From NCBI GenBank assembly GCA_956465555.1, contig OY101124.1:248001-312000 (forward strand): a DNA stretch of 64,000 nucleotides, read 5' to 3'. Under the pieces are notes generated by a model. That model was given only the letters and a program-made list of their open reading frames with translations. It did no database searches and was not told where the DNA came from. The stretch is from Nitzschia sp. pyKryTriq1. Taxonomy: Eukaryota; Bacillariophyta; Bacillariophyceae; Bacillariales; Bacillariaceae. The position numbers and the translations under genes were made by a program. This document shows, piece after piece, positions 1 to 9,890 of this stretch. Each line of letters starts with the position of its first letter. Position 1 is the stretch's first letter.

Positions 1-165
1 TTCGTATGTACCGGTATAATTACTCCTACTATAAAGAGTAAAGTACTAGAGTGCCATTGGGATTGCTCATCTTCAGACAATTTTATGAGTATATGACTAG
101 AGTAGACTTTTGAGAGATCTTGCGAGTACAAAAGAACCGCTTGCTCCTCTTGTCATAACAGTGGC

Positions 166-1110
166 TTAGTTGGTGTTCGAGACGGGCTTTACAAGTATGA
201 GCGTATCAACTTGAACCTCCTGAAAGGTTCCGGATTCAAGGTCTGCTCGAAGGGCCGGAGTACCTTCCTCTTCAGCTGCGATGTTGTATCCCAAACGGCC
301 CTCGTACAACCCGCGCGCAGCCGTGTTTTCCTTTTCAACGAGCAAGTGAATTTCCGCGTATCCCCAATCTCGTGCCAAGGCTTCTGCTTCTTTGCACAAA
401 ATTCTAGCGACTCCACGTCTCCTCACCTCGGTCGAAACTGCGAGGTTCGAGAGAACACAAACCGCCTTCGTGTCAGGTGAAAGCAATTCAGTCGCAATCG
501 TGTTCAAAGAAGCCGCTTTGAACAGTTTGCGTTGTTTTGGACTGAGGGAAGCGACTGCATTTTTCGCGATGGCTTCGGCCTTCTCAGGTTCGATGATTTC
601 CCTTCCCATCATTAAGCTAGCTTTAACAGTCGCAACACCCAGAAGATTTTTAGATTCCGGATCAAAAGCTCCAAAAACGCACGAATCGAAGAGTCTTTTC
701 CCCATCGTTTCCCCAAACTTCTCTTGCAAGTCTGCACACTGCTCTACAATCAAATTCATGCGTGCTTCGGCTGACACCGTTGAGGGGTTGCCAAGCTTGT
801 GGTGTTCAGAATTCAACCAGAAAGCGTCAACAAGAAAGGCTCCGACCACGTTCAGAAAGTTTTCATTTTCAGATGCAACAAGCTCGATAGGCGGAGGGGG
901 CGTCGAGGATTCTCCCTTGACTACTGAAGGATCCTCTTTCGGAGTCTCTTCAGCGAAAAACATACCCAGCCAAGTCACAGCGTGCATGTCTGGACAGTTT
1001 CGTCTCGAGAATACTGAAGAAAGATGATTCTTCATCGAGAATGCATCAGAACTTGACCATAGCAACAGAAGCAACGTCGCTATGGAATATAAGGAACTAT
1101 TGGTTCTCAT
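166..1110 (-). CDS. Plastid-targeted GNAT-family N-acetyltransferase
   Basis: A 314-residue protein that probably transfers an acetyl group from acetyl-CoA to an amine; the substrate is unknown. Residues 1-24 form a hydrophobic signal peptide ending SSSDAF, followed by SMKNHLSSVFSRR. This is the signal-plus-transit layout with a phenylalanine after the cleavage alanine that sends diatom proteins into the plastid. The C-terminal third carries the GNAT core: a beta strand (AVCVLSNLAV), the acetyl-CoA pyrophosphate loop RRRGVARIL, the helix CKEAEALARDWGY, and a strand/helix HLLVEKENTAARGLYEGRLGY typical of motif B. The region between residues 40 and 200 is helical and not recognised. ATG at 1110 is the natural start because it begins the signal peptide. 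Its 5' neighbour region holds no gene for about 1.9 kb. Family assignment is firm, targeting is good inference, and substrate is not predictable. Confidence 0.82.
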   Translation of the reverse strand: MRTNSSLYSIATLLLLLWSSSDAFSMKNHLSSVFSRRNCPDMHAVTWLGMFFAEETPKEDPSVVKGESSTPPPPIELVASENENFLNVVGAFLVDAFWLNSEHHKLGNPSTVSAEARMNLIVEQCADLQEKFGETMGKRLFDSCVFGAFDPESKNLLGVATVKASLMMGREIIEPEKAEAIAKNAVASLSPKQRKLFKAASLNTIATELLSPDTKAVCVLSNLAVSTEVRRRGVARILCKEAEALARDWGYAEIHLLVEKENTAARGLYEGRLGYNIAAEEEGTPALRADLESGTFQEVQVDTLILVKPVSNTN

Positions 1111-1989
1111 GGTCGAAAGTCAGATTCTTCCCTAGGGCTGTGATTGTAATATGCTGCGATACCAGATACCAGCAATGGCGGATTTTATCAGTCGTTCAAC
1201 GACAAAATTTTAAGCTCGAGTGGTTGAGATTGCAGAAAGAGAAGACGAAGATAATTACTGCACTGAGATACTTGAACATATACGAAGCGTACAGGTAGAC
1301 GAATAGCAATTGAGGAGGAGCGGTCGTCCGCCGAAGTCGAGAGAGGGACGCCCGAGCGAATGAAGAATAAAACGATTGAAAGAATGACAAGTATCACGGA
1401 TCTCTCGGTCAATCATGGATGGCACCGGGTCCGGTGTTTATTGATCCCTGGCCCGGTGATGCGCTATGCGCTTGTAATACTCGTACCTTGGTAATACCGC
1501 ATGAAGAATCATCATCATTGTACCGCTACGTAAGGTGACAGGTGACGGTACAAGTAGATACCAGTAGCAAGGCCTGTCTGTACAGAAGCAGTACGCCTGG
1601 TACAGTACCTTGTACCCCAGTGGTACCGGTATGAGACGACGGGAAATTTTTAATCATTTTAATCAATCAAAGATCCGTCATCCCAACAGCTAGAGCGGCT
1701 GGGAAAGAAACAAGGGATGGCAAGCTCACTTTATGGAGTAACCTCTAACAACAATAAGAACTTACAGTACTACACTTACAGTGAGTTTGATAATCTACTA
1801 TACTCAGAGGAACCAGCTTGATCTCTGTGGAAAGCATAGCACAGAAGCAAAAGTTCTTCTCATAGCTCAGTTCTTCGTTCGTCTCGTGCATCTGAGGCGC
1901 AGAATCTCCAGGATGGCGGATCTGTTCTCCAGGGGATTCTCCAGGGGATGCAGCATGTTGAGAGACAATGGTTGACAGAAAAGCCCAGG

Positions 1990-2017
1990 AAAGAAAGAAA
2001 GAAAGAAAGAAAGAAAG
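1990..2017 (+). repeat. GAAA microsatellite
   Basis: About seven tandem AAAG/GAAA units in non-coding DNA. Confidence 0.9.
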
Positions 2018-2178
2018 ACAGTGAGGCACAAGCTCTACGTGCGGGAAACAGTGATTCGGCTTCGATGTTGACCGAAAAATGATCTCTGTCAGATTGCCAC
2101 TGCCGCCTGGCTTGGGCGGGGATGAGGACCGCTGGCTCGGAGCTACTTGTATCCTGCGTGCGTTGTTGATCCCCACCG

Positions 2179-2186
2179 TGACGTCA
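2179..2186. promoter_or_regulatory. TGACGTCA palindrome (CRE-like)
   Basis: A perfect TGACGTCA preceded by CCG. The same word preceded by CCG recurs at 2630-2637, on the other side of the duplicated 68-bp element. TGACGTCA is the classical bZIP/CREB core, and TGACGT elements mediate CO2/cAMP responses in the diatom Phaeodactylum. Function here is inferred only. Confidence 0.4.
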
Positions 2187-2287
2187 CACCCCAGCACCGT
2201 TGCTCCCTCACGCCAGCCATCCTATTTCCGCCAATCAGAGCATTCAGCCATTACACGTGCCGATATCCAAGGCTCTCACACAAATCA

Positions 2288-2355
2288 TGGAACCATAGCG
2301 ACATCCCCATAATTTACGTAGCTCACCTTTATCATCGACAAGGTGCACATCAATA
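2288..2355 (+). repeat. 68-bp direct repeat, copy 1
   Basis: This copy matches 2532-2599 over 68 positions with a single difference (A or C after AAGGTGC). The two copies start 244 bp apart. Both contain the block ATTTACGTAGCTCACC. Neither copy sits in a credible reading frame; the matching protein fragments fall in different frames. Confidence 0.9.
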
Positions 2356-2531
2356 GAGCTACGTAAAACCGTTCCGCGTACCCCGCCGAACTTCACCACC
2401 ATGACGACCACGTTTCCCTTCCCACACCCTAGTACTCTCACACCCATCACCGAGAAACCCAACACGGCCACCTTTACACTCCTTCGTCGTGAAGTGTATG
2501 CCAACTTGCGCTCAGTCCATTGTCCACTCGG

Positions 2532-2599
2532 TGGAACCATAGCGACATCCCCATAATTTACGTAGCTCACCTTTATCATCGACAAGGTGCCCATCAATA
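2532..2599 (+). repeat. 68-bp direct repeat, copy 2
   Basis: Second copy of the element at 2288-2355. A TGACGTCA palindrome lies 31 bp beyond its end. Confidence 0.9.
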
Positions 2600-2629
2600 T
2601 GCGTGTCAGTTGGATTTGGGATCTGGCCG

Positions 2630-2637
2630 TGACGTCA
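2630..2637. promoter_or_regulatory. TGACGTCA palindrome (CRE-like)
   Basis: Second CCG-TGACGTCA in this interval, about 330-430 bp upstream of the candidate starts of the next gene (2964 or 3051). Confidence 0.4.
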
Positions 2638-3050
2638 GTGGTCGTCTGTCCGTTGTTGGGCAATTCAGTCTTGCACTAACTGTCGAACAACACTCTGTGA
2701 GGAGTGAGTCTCACACTTGTCATCGAGGCATATATATATCAGTATTTGTTATGGCATCGGCGAGCTCTCCCATCGCTGATGATGATAATAATAATTCTTC
2801 TGTCGGCGTGCAAGCCTACCAGGTACTCGTACAGTACGAGCATGTATCCACACCGGTACTGCGTTTAGTGTGACAGAAGAAATGAGAGGTGCTTTCATTC
2901 TATCGGTCCTCTCGTCTTCCTTCGATCGATGAAAAATCAACTGAGAGGCAGGAGGCGGCAGGTATGTACCGGTACAAGAACCCCCCAGTTGCATCTCTGA
3001 TTCCTAATATTTATTTGTCGACCTATGATTGTTATCGGTCTAGGATTGCT

Positions 3051-4433
3051 ATGGTAGAAAATTATCCAGCTGGTGATTTTGTTGGGATGAGAAGCAGCAG
3101 AAGAACCGCCATCGCCACTATTGTAAGGGAACGCGAGGCAAGACGAAAACAACTGTTGGACGAATGCAAACGTAGGTTGTCCCCTATGGAGCCCAGAAAC
3201 GTTGAGGCGTCTATAATGCTCGATGAAACTCCGTTCGATGAGAATCCTCGACCACCCAAAAACGATACCGGTATGCACCGCCAAGCAAAACCAGGGCTTA
3301 ACAATTTTGATGCCGGCTGCGAATCATCACCATCAGCTGTTCCTCCAAAATCGTTTACAGTTGACAACAGGGAACGGTCACTGGGAAAACAAAAGGCTAC
3401 AAGACATGTTTTGAAGCATCAAACAATACGTGTACCTTTTGACGAAAGTCAAGTGCGGGATGATTCATTTGATTCGGTTAATATGTCTTCCTTGGTGCAA
3501 TTTCGATCAGAGCAGGAAAAACACCGAGAACAGGCTGTAGATCAAATCAACCAATCAAACGCCGTCTCACGAAGGAATATTCTCGTTGGTACAACATGTC
3601 ACAGGACTTTCAAATATTCTGGCAACGACCATGGCAGACTTGATATAGATCGATCGCATCGAAATTTTGGAAAGAGTGAAGTACCGATACGAGGCATTCC
3701 TCGTATTCGAAATGATGATGTGGATGTGCTTCAACAGGAAAAGGTTTTATTTTTTTTTCGGGAAGAGGAACGCGAACGAGAGTTGCCTTCTGACGAGGAG
3801 GCCAGCCAACCGTCGAATGGAGATCAATCATGCCCCAGCCTTGACGATAGCCATTTTCTGGCTGATCAGAAACGTAAGGGAGCAGAAATGACCCTGGAAA
3901 GGAAGTTATCAACATTCAAAGTTGCAGATGCGATCGACACAATTGTTGCCCCAACGTCAATCTTAAGTGACAGAAAACACAGTTCAAGCTTGGCCATTGA
4001 GGTTTCAAAATTCTTGGTCCTGAAGTCGATCGTTGAGAGGGCTCGTTTGTCAAATAAAAAATGCGAAGCGTCAGCTTCGGAGGACGCGGCGCTGCTTCTC
4101 TATCTCCTTTGGTTGCGATTCCATTTGTTGTGGCTGGCTTTCACTATCTATCCATTCCATGATAATAATATCTGCCCTGTCGTTGACTTTGACTTTGACT
4201 GGCTGACGGATCGTTGTTCTAACTTGTCCTATCTTTCTTCTTCTTCTTCTTCTGTTCTTACGATAATATATAATTATAGGCTACTCAACGACGTCAAGCA
4301 GCCCGAGCAGCGGCCGGGGGAAGTGGTGGTGGTGGACGCCCCGCGGGAGCTGGAAACAATATTTTGCAATTTTACTCGGAAGATTCACCGGGTTTGCAAG
4401 TGGGACCTACCACTGTCTTGGTCGCCTCCTTGA
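3051..4433 (+). CDS. Hypothetical charged protein, 3' end doubtful
   Basis: I do not recognise this protein. The frame stays open for over 1.4 kb while the other frames are broken, and the composition is protein-like: highly charged, with an early helix REREARRKQLLDECKRR and scattered acidic patches (EEERERELPSDEEAS). ATG at 3051 gives MVENYPAGDFVG; an in-frame ATG at 2964 (MYRYKN) is an alternative. The open frame further upstream begins with GTG, which is not a usual nuclear start. From about residue 335 onward (after 4060) the frame runs over the Sec61 beta gene read in another frame, and its composition becomes erratic (long Leu and Ser runs). The true end is therefore probably earlier, by an unseen splice, or the two transcripts genuinely overlap. 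No signal peptide; likely soluble and partly coiled. Confidence 0.45.
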   Translation: MVENYPAGDFVGMRSSRRTAIATIVREREARRKQLLDECKRRLSPMEPRNVEASIMLDETPFDENPRPPKNDTGMHRQAKPGLNNFDAGCESSPSAVPPKSFTVDNRERSLGKQKATRHVLKHQTIRVPFDESQVRDDSFDSVNMSSLVQFRSEQEKHREQAVDQINQSNAVSRRNILVGTTCHRTFKYSGNDHGRLDIDRSHRNFGKSEVPIRGIPRIRNDDVDVLQQEKVLFFFREEERERELPSDEEASQPSNGDQSCPSLDDSHFLADQKRKGAEMTLERKLSTFKVADAIDTIVAPTSILSDRKHSSSLAIEVSKFLVLKSIVERARLSNKKCEASASEDAALLLYLLWLRFHLLWLAFTIYPFHDNNICPVVDFDFDWLTDRCSNLSYLSSSSSSVLTIIYNYRLLNDVKQPEQRPGEVVVVDAPRELETIFCNFTRKIHRVCKWDLPLSWSPP

Positions 4434-4489
4434 GCTTTGTAGGAGTGGTCGTCTTGCTTCATATTCTTGGAAAGTTTCGTGGTGCCTAA
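4061..4489 (+). CDS. SEC61B: Sec61 translocon beta subunit
   Basis: This is the small tail-anchored subunit of the ER protein-conducting channel. The diagnostic exon, 4280-4489, encodes ATQRRQAARAAAGG, a Gly-rich linker, then LQFYSEDSPGLQVGP, the hallmark of eukaryotic Sec61 beta (FYTDDSPGLKVGP in animals). A single membrane helix follows (VLVASLSFVGVVVLLHIL), and the protein ends GKFRGA. The length of this exon (69 residues) is most of the usual 80-100 residues. The acceptor TAATTATAG at 4279 is preceded by a TTCTTC tract. Exon 1 is tentative: ATG at 4061 opens MRSVSFGGRGAAS in phase and could splice at 4111/4112, giving a 168-nt intron and an 86-residue protein, but the donor GTTGCG is weak. 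The gene overlaps the end of the longer hypothetical frame. Identity is very secure; the first exon is not. Confidence 0.85.
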
Positions 4490-4893
4490 AAATAAGAAAA
4501 TGGATGGATGGATGGATAGGAAGGAGTCCAGGAAGTACTGGTAAAGAATGAATGAATGAAAGAAAGAAACTAACAAACTAAACTGGTATGTTATTGATTT
4601 TAAGGTTTCATCTTCTCTTGTCTTGTATGTACCGGTATTCGTAAGCGTTATGTATACTACTTGTGTAGAGGATACTACGGAAGTAGAACAGGAGGACCTC
4701 AATGCACAGCAAGAGCAGCAGTATACCAGCAGCTTCTGGTGGTGGGTGGCGGCGGAACTTGTTCTTCCTCCTCGACCAGATCATTATTTTCACCATCATC
4801 ATCGCCTCCTCGTCTATTAGCCGGAATGGGGGTTGGCGTGCTGGTGACGGTACTACGGTAGTAGGATGATGAGGACTTGGAGTAATACAACGA
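4490..4893. other. Convergent intergenic spacer
   Basis: No gene seen. It contains a GGAT microsatellite (4500-4517), TACCGGTA at 4630 and CAT/ATG-rich low-complexity DNA. Confidence 0.6.
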
Positions 4894-6786
4894 CTATGCA
4901 TCATCATCGTGTTGCTCGTTCTTGTTGTTGGTGTTCTTGTCGTCCTCAGGAGGAGCATGATGATGATGATGATGATGATCGCAGGAAAGTGTCAATCGAA
5001 CATCTTCTGCCTTCTTGTTTCGTAGTAATGATAATACTGCCTCTTTGGGTTTGCCCGTGACACTCACTCCATTCACCGCCAAGAGCTGTAGGCCAGATTT
5101 GAGCAGTACAGCAAGTGTCTCATCGGTACGGTCCTCCTCTTCTTCAGGATCGTTGGACCAGTCACGGACATAATATTTCCCAGTCGATTCGTCTCGAATG
5201 AGATTGATTCCGAGATCATCCTCATAGTCATCAGAGCAGAAGGAGGACGACCTGCTGGTGCTGGTGCTGGTAGTAGGGGGCGCCCTTGTCATGGTCGTTG
5301 CAGAGTCAGCGGTAGTAGTACTACTACTTGCTTCGACGAGGAGGTCCTCCTCCTCCTTCTTGGATTCTGGATCTTCACGACGAGTACTGGTATTCATACT
5401 GTGGCTGGTCGTGGAGTCCATCGTCATCATTGTGCTAGTACGAGTGGAAAGAGCCATGCTACTGGTATCGATGATGGATCGTGCTTCCACTTCAATATCA
5501 CCCACGGTCTTGTACAACACTCTCATCACGGCTGGAAGGCTGTCCCGTCCATTGACGGTGATGCCATTGATCGTTTCAACAATCATTCCTACTGATAGAT
5601 CGGTCTCATCAAATTTGCTTCCCGGTTCAATGGCACTTACTTTGAACCGTCCTTCGGGCGTCCTTAACAAAGACAAACCCAGCGGGGTTTTGGACAGTCG
5701 TTTGTGCACTTTGAATTTGGTCAGCGGGCCCTCTACGAATCGTCGTCCTCGTGAGGATGAGGAGGAGTTGGTGGACCGGTTCAAATCATCATCTTCGTCC
5801 TCTCTCTCCGAAAAAGAAGAACCACCCGTAGGGCTCTTCTGCTGGTAGTATCGTGGTCTCGTACGGCTGTTGGTGGTCTCGCCGCCACCCTCTTCTTCTA
5901 CACTTGTGGTTGTTCGAGAAGAATAGTCCAAGTCTGCTGTCTCTTCGGAAGAACTGTTTACAGGGATCCCACCAGGAGCATTCTTGTTTTTCTTGCCTCC
6001 TGGTGCTCGCTTCTTATCGTCTGCTCCCACGCGTTCTCCTCCTCGGCTTTTACTGCCATGTCGTCCTCTTCGACGACGTTGTTGAGACTCGTAGTCGATA
6101 ATGATCTTGGTTCGTTGATGCGTGGCGGGCGATACAAGAGCGGTCAACTTGACGCACTGCCATTCTTCGACTTGGTGGATCATGGACCGTGCCTCAAACG
6201 CACTTTGGGGGACCTCGCCATTGATGGTAAGAATCTGCATTCCGATGCGCAGCAGCGTAGGTTGGAATGGACTGTCCACTGAAATGTTGCTGACGAAGAC
6301 TTGTTCTGTCACATCATCTTCCTCAAAGCGCAGTCCTAGACCAGGACGAGAGGACGAAGGAGCCCTGGCATTCCCACCAGTACTGCTGGCATGATGGTGA
6401 TGATGATGATATTCGTGGATTCTCATAATCTTGTAAACCTTTGCCACAACAATCTCTTCCTTTTCGGGGCTATCAATCCGTTGAATCACTCTCCATTTTC
6501 GGTAGCGATGAATGGCCCGTAGGATTAGCAAAGCCAACAAAACGATCAAAAGATGAGACAGAACCGGAGCTACTTTCGCAGTCGCCCAGGCAACCACGCC
6601 GAGTACTACGATCAACAGATAGTTCCATTTAAGTGCCTTGCAATGGCCCAATCTAGTTGTCGCATCAGCCTCTTCAGCGGCATGGATCTTGGCGGCCGCT
6701 TTGATAAACGAGGAGGGCAATCTTGGTGGTGGTGATGATGATGACGATTCATCATCTTTCTCGCTCCTTCGAGTTGCACTGGGCAT
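4894..6786 (-). CDS. Membrane-anchored protein with three PDZ domains
   Basis: A 630-residue protein. After a Ser-rich N-terminus and a helix (SSFIKAAAKIHAAEEADA) come two closely spaced hydrophobic segments at about residues 55-92 (YLLIVVLGVVAWATAKVAPVL, then a Leu-rich stretch), ending in the basic RYRKW. Three PDZ-like domains follow. The first, near 155-225, has a GLGLRFEE carboxylate loop and LLRIGMQILTINGEV. The second, near 365-435, has PLGLSLLRT and LSVGMIVETINGITV. The third, near 530-610, has DLGINLIRD and LKSGLQLLAVNGVSV. Linkers are basic or Ser/Thr-rich; there are His runs before PDZ1 and near the C-terminus. PDZ domains bind C-terminal peptides, so this is a likely membrane-tethered scaffold; no protease or kinase domain is visible. 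ATG at 6786 (MPSATRRSEK) was chosen because the longer frame begins with GTG and reads like leader DNA. The ligand is unknown. Confidence 0.75.
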   Translation of the reverse strand: MPSATRRSEKDDESSSSSPPPRLPSSFIKAAAKIHAAEEADATTRLGHCKALKWNYLLIVVLGVVAWATAKVAPVLSHLLIVLLALLILRAIHRYRKWRVIQRIDSPEKEEIVVAKVYKIMRIHEYHHHHHHASSTGGNARAPSSSRPGLGLRFEEDDVTEQVFVSNISVDSPFQPTLLRIGMQILTINGEVPQSAFEARSMIHQVEEWQCVKLTALVSPATHQRTKIIIDYESQQRRRRGRHGSKSRGGERVGADDKKRAPGGKKNKNAPGGIPVNSSSEETADLDYSSRTTTSVEEEGGGETTNSRTRPRYYQQKSPTGGSSFSEREDEDDDLNRSTNSSSSSRGRRFVEGPLTKFKVHKRLSKTPLGLSLLRTPEGRFKVSAIEPGSKFDETDLSVGMIVETINGITVNGRDSLPAVMRVLYKTVGDIEVEARSIIDTSSMALSTRTSTMMTMDSTTSHSMNTSTRREDPESKKEEEDLLVEASSSTTTADSATTMTRAPPTTSTSTSRSSSFCSDDYEDDLGINLIRDESTGKYYVRDWSNDPEEEEDRTDETLAVLLKSGLQLLAVNGVSVTGKPKEAVLSLLRNKKAEDVRLTLSCDHHHHHHHAPPEDDKNTNNKNEQHDDDA

Positions 6787-7606
6787 TCTTTCTTGCTGCG
6801 TTCCTTCTTTATGCAATAGGAGTATTGGTATTGTGTCGGGAAGTACAGTACGGTTATAGAGCCAGCGCACCGATTGATGAGGCGATTCGATATTCTGATT
6901 CTTCGATTGATTCCTGCATGCGTGATGAATGAAGGAATATGACTTGCCGTTAGACGCTTCCACTACAACTCGTCTCCGCACCTTGTCGCGTTTGTGCCCT
7001 TGTTATTGTTATTTGTCAGTGCGTGACAGAGCCACATGATGGGCACATCATCGAGGAAAATCAAAAATCAACTGCCGGTAGCGCGGTATCCGGTATTTGA
7101 AAAACGCAACCAGCACTATGTACTAGTCTACCGGATGTCTGCGATGTACTTATTGCCATTTCATTCGTGTGGTTGGTTCTCTTGCATGGGCGATGCGCGC
7201 GTGCGTCGTCAATCCATCTTTCCAAAACGGTTGGGTAACGTATCAAAAACTTCAGACATGGATGATGAGAAGGGATGACGATCCAGTTTTTCATGACACC
7301 TTTTGCGTCACTCCCGCTCGGGGCGAAAGAACAACTTGGGCAGAGGTACATATCAAAATTAGGTCGTCACTGATGATGGACTGAGAAAGCGTTCTACCCA
7401 GCCCTTCTACCGAGAGAAAATCGCATCAAATATTGCTTCCGACGCTTCGCTTGACATCACTTCGCATGCCCCACCATTCATTCATTCATCTCAATAAAAT
7501 ATTCTTTGTTTCTCATAATTTATTGGTGCCTTGAGTCGTCGTCGTCCCTCGCATCTCGCCTTCTCCCTTCCCTTTTCCGCTTTCGAAATACTAACATCAT
7601 TTAAAC
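6787..7606. other. Divergent promoter interval
   Basis: Sits between the PDZ gene (-) and the carrier gene (+). No gene is seen; the small ORFs show no recognisable protein. It should hold both promoters. An A/T-rich stretch lies at about 7480-7525, upstream of the carrier start. Confidence 0.55.
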
Positions 7607-8601
7607 ATGGGTCCACCCACCGCCAAAGAATATCCCGCGCAGTACTTGATCGCTTCGGCGATGGCGGCCACGGGGTGTTATCCCCTCTGGCGTTCCGCAG
7701 CCATCGGCCAGTCAGGATTTCGAGTCGCCTCGGTCAGTGTTGGCGGTTTGGCGGTGCCTCAAACGTTGGCACCCTACGTGTACGGCTTCTTACCACCCTA
7801 CAAGGGGATGGCTGCCACTGTATTTGGAATGACGTATGCTCGCGCCGCGATCTTTTACTTCTCCGATTACGGTCGTGAGCTCATGTTGAGTCGAGGATAT
7901 TCCGAAGCAGCATCGACTGTCGCGCCGCCTTTGGTGGTCAGTTCGCTCGTGCAAGTGATCAATCAGCCAATTGTGAGGGCAACCGTCACGCTCCAAGACC
8001 CGGCATACGATCTGCCCAATGTCTTTCAATCGCTTCGCCATCTTTACTCCACCCATGGCATCGCCGGTCTCTGGCATGGAACTACCGCCGGAGTCCTCAA
8101 GACGGTCCCTAAATACTGCACGGCTATTGCTGTCAAAGACTTTATGGAGGGTTTCTTGAGCGAGGCAGACGCATCCAGTCCGACTTATGAGACGGATCGA
8201 TTGTTGCGTTCCGCTATCAAATCGGCAACGGCAGGTGTGGCTGGTGCCGCGCTGACGAATCCACTGGATGGTAAGTAAAACTCTTATGAATTCGATTTCC
8301 TCTTGATCTGTACCGGTACAATGACTCGCCTGCTCTAACAACAACTTTTTTCATCATTTCCCTCAATCTCTTTCTACCACCACCACCACCAGTCATTCGA
8401 AATGAGCAATTCAAAACGCATTTGGGACTACGTGCTACCGTTGGAAGCTTGTATCGCGAAATGGGATTTCGATTCTTTGCACGAGGGCTGGGAAAGAATA
8501 TGGTAGCAGTGGCACTTCCGGTGGGTTGTACCATTTTCTTCACCGACGTGCTCATTCAGCTCTCGCAAGACCACCATTTACTGGGTCCTCACAGAGAGTA
8601 G
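7607..8601 (+). CDS. Mitochondrial carrier (SLC25) family protein
   Basis: A 290-residue solute carrier of the inner mitochondrial membrane or a related organelle; the substrate is unknown. Exons are 7607-8270 and 8393-8601. The 122-nt intron has a strong GTAAGT donor and a CACCACCAG acceptor. Splicing joins TNPLD to VIRNE, recreating the third-repeat signature PLDVIR (P-x-D/E-x-x-K/R), which supports the model. The second repeat has QPIVRA, a degenerate form. The first repeat has YPLWRS, in which the acidic residue is a tryptophan. Six amphipathic helices can be traced, ending GKNMVAVALPVGCTIFF. Length is normal for the family (about 300). The degenerate signatures suggest a divergent carrier, possibly with a weakened matrix salt-bridge network. 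Confidence 0.8.
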
Positions 8602-9890
8602 CAGTACTACCAGTAGTAGCAGTAGTAAAGCAAGGATCCATTATTTTTCTTTCTGATTATTTTAAAATTCAAGTGCAACGACGAAACGAGCTTCCGAGGT
8701 ACAATTTTATTAAAATGCAGTATAATTATTATTTGTCCACGAGAATGCCGAGGTTGGTTGTTGTAGTACTACGAATCTTTCGTCTTCTTTGTAGATGCGT
8801 TTATGAAGATGATCATTATTTTTTTATCTACTACTAGTAGCTAGCACTCCTGCAGATGATGCGAATGAACAACACTAAAAGTACCGTGCTGCTCCTCCTT
8901 GTAGTACAGTACTTGGACTTCTTATCTTGTTTGTTAGATACTATTGTTGATGCTGGGTCTCTCCTGTACTCCTCTGGTAGTACAGTAAAGTAGATGATGA
9001 TGTAGTACTAGTAGTCTCTACTACCGGCGAGAGTTTCGCAAGCCCCTCGCAGTCTACCTAGTCAGTCGTGCGTGGTCGTCGTCGTCCGCCAGCTACATAG
9101 CTATCATGCCGGTAGCGAGCAGTTCCGTCTGATGAACGTCGGCTCCCGGCCAGGCCAATGGCAACAAACTTCGTCAAGTTCTCGTCTGTTTAATAAATCA
9201 ATATCCCTGACATTTTTCCATGGGTTCCTTTGTGTTCTGTTGACATTTTTTCAAAGGAGGTTTCTCTACGCACACTCACGCACGCACGCACGGGATTTCG
9301 CAAGGCAGGAAAAGACTCAAATTCGAATAACGTTTGTCTCCTCTTTTCATTGGTTGTTTTTTGTGTTTTGCGTGAAAAACCGATTGCCGCCGCTGGCCGG
9401 CGCGGACCAGCCCGATTGACATTTATTGATGAGAAGAACGAGCCATTTGGGCCTATTACTTCGGGTGTTCCGAGCCATGCCACTGTTCTGATTCTGTCGT
9501 CTGGTATCCGAACCATGTAGAATTGCACGTTCTTGAGACAAAGGATCGATCCACGGCCGAAACCCCGATTGCTTTGGGCCTCTCCTGCATGCATCATGCG
9601 CTATTGGACGACGAAGACGACGTCTTTTTTTGGGATGCCGCGGCGTATTAGATAGTTCGTATTTGTCTACGTACCACTGCCGGCAGTACATACCGGTACT
9701 ACCCGCTAGTAGTATAGTAGGCCTAACAACAACAACAACAACAACAACAACAAGCATCCCATCAGATAGAAAGAGTCGTCACTTTATGTATTAGAGTCGT
9801 TCGTTCCTGCGAAATCTGATGGAAAGTGAAGCCAGCAGCCAGAATAATTCTTGTTCTCACAGAAGAAATTAGACGTCTCCTACTGTCATC
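8602..9890. other. Intergenic interval, TAC/GTA-rich
   Basis: No gene supported. Two overlapping opposite-strand ORFs near 9190-9597 look faintly protein-like but match nothing I know. There is an AAC microsatellite at 9725-9753, TACCGGTA at 9691, and many AGTAC/GTACT words. Confidence 0.55.
9725..9753 (+). repeat. AAC microsatellite
   Basis: Nine tandem AAC units, about 140 bp before the start of the next gene. Confidence 0.9.

Larger units (their letters stand above)
1111..3050. other. Non-coding interval with short repeats
   Basis: No convincing gene is seen here; the ORFs present have unbiased, unprotein-like composition. The interval holds a GAAA microsatellite, a 68-bp duplicated element, two TGACGTCA palindromes, a CCAAT word at 2231, and TACCGGTA copies at 1624 and 2967. 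Confidence 0.6.

Noticed and set aside
6787-6981. N-terminal extension of the PDZ protein
   Set aside because: The extended frame starts with GTG and reads as leader; ATG at 6786 precedes a sensible N-terminus.
9190-9597. Overlapping plus and minus ORFs with faintly protein-like stretches
   Set aside because: No motif, no extended bias, and opposite-strand ORFs of equal quality; kept only as a note in the intergenic description.
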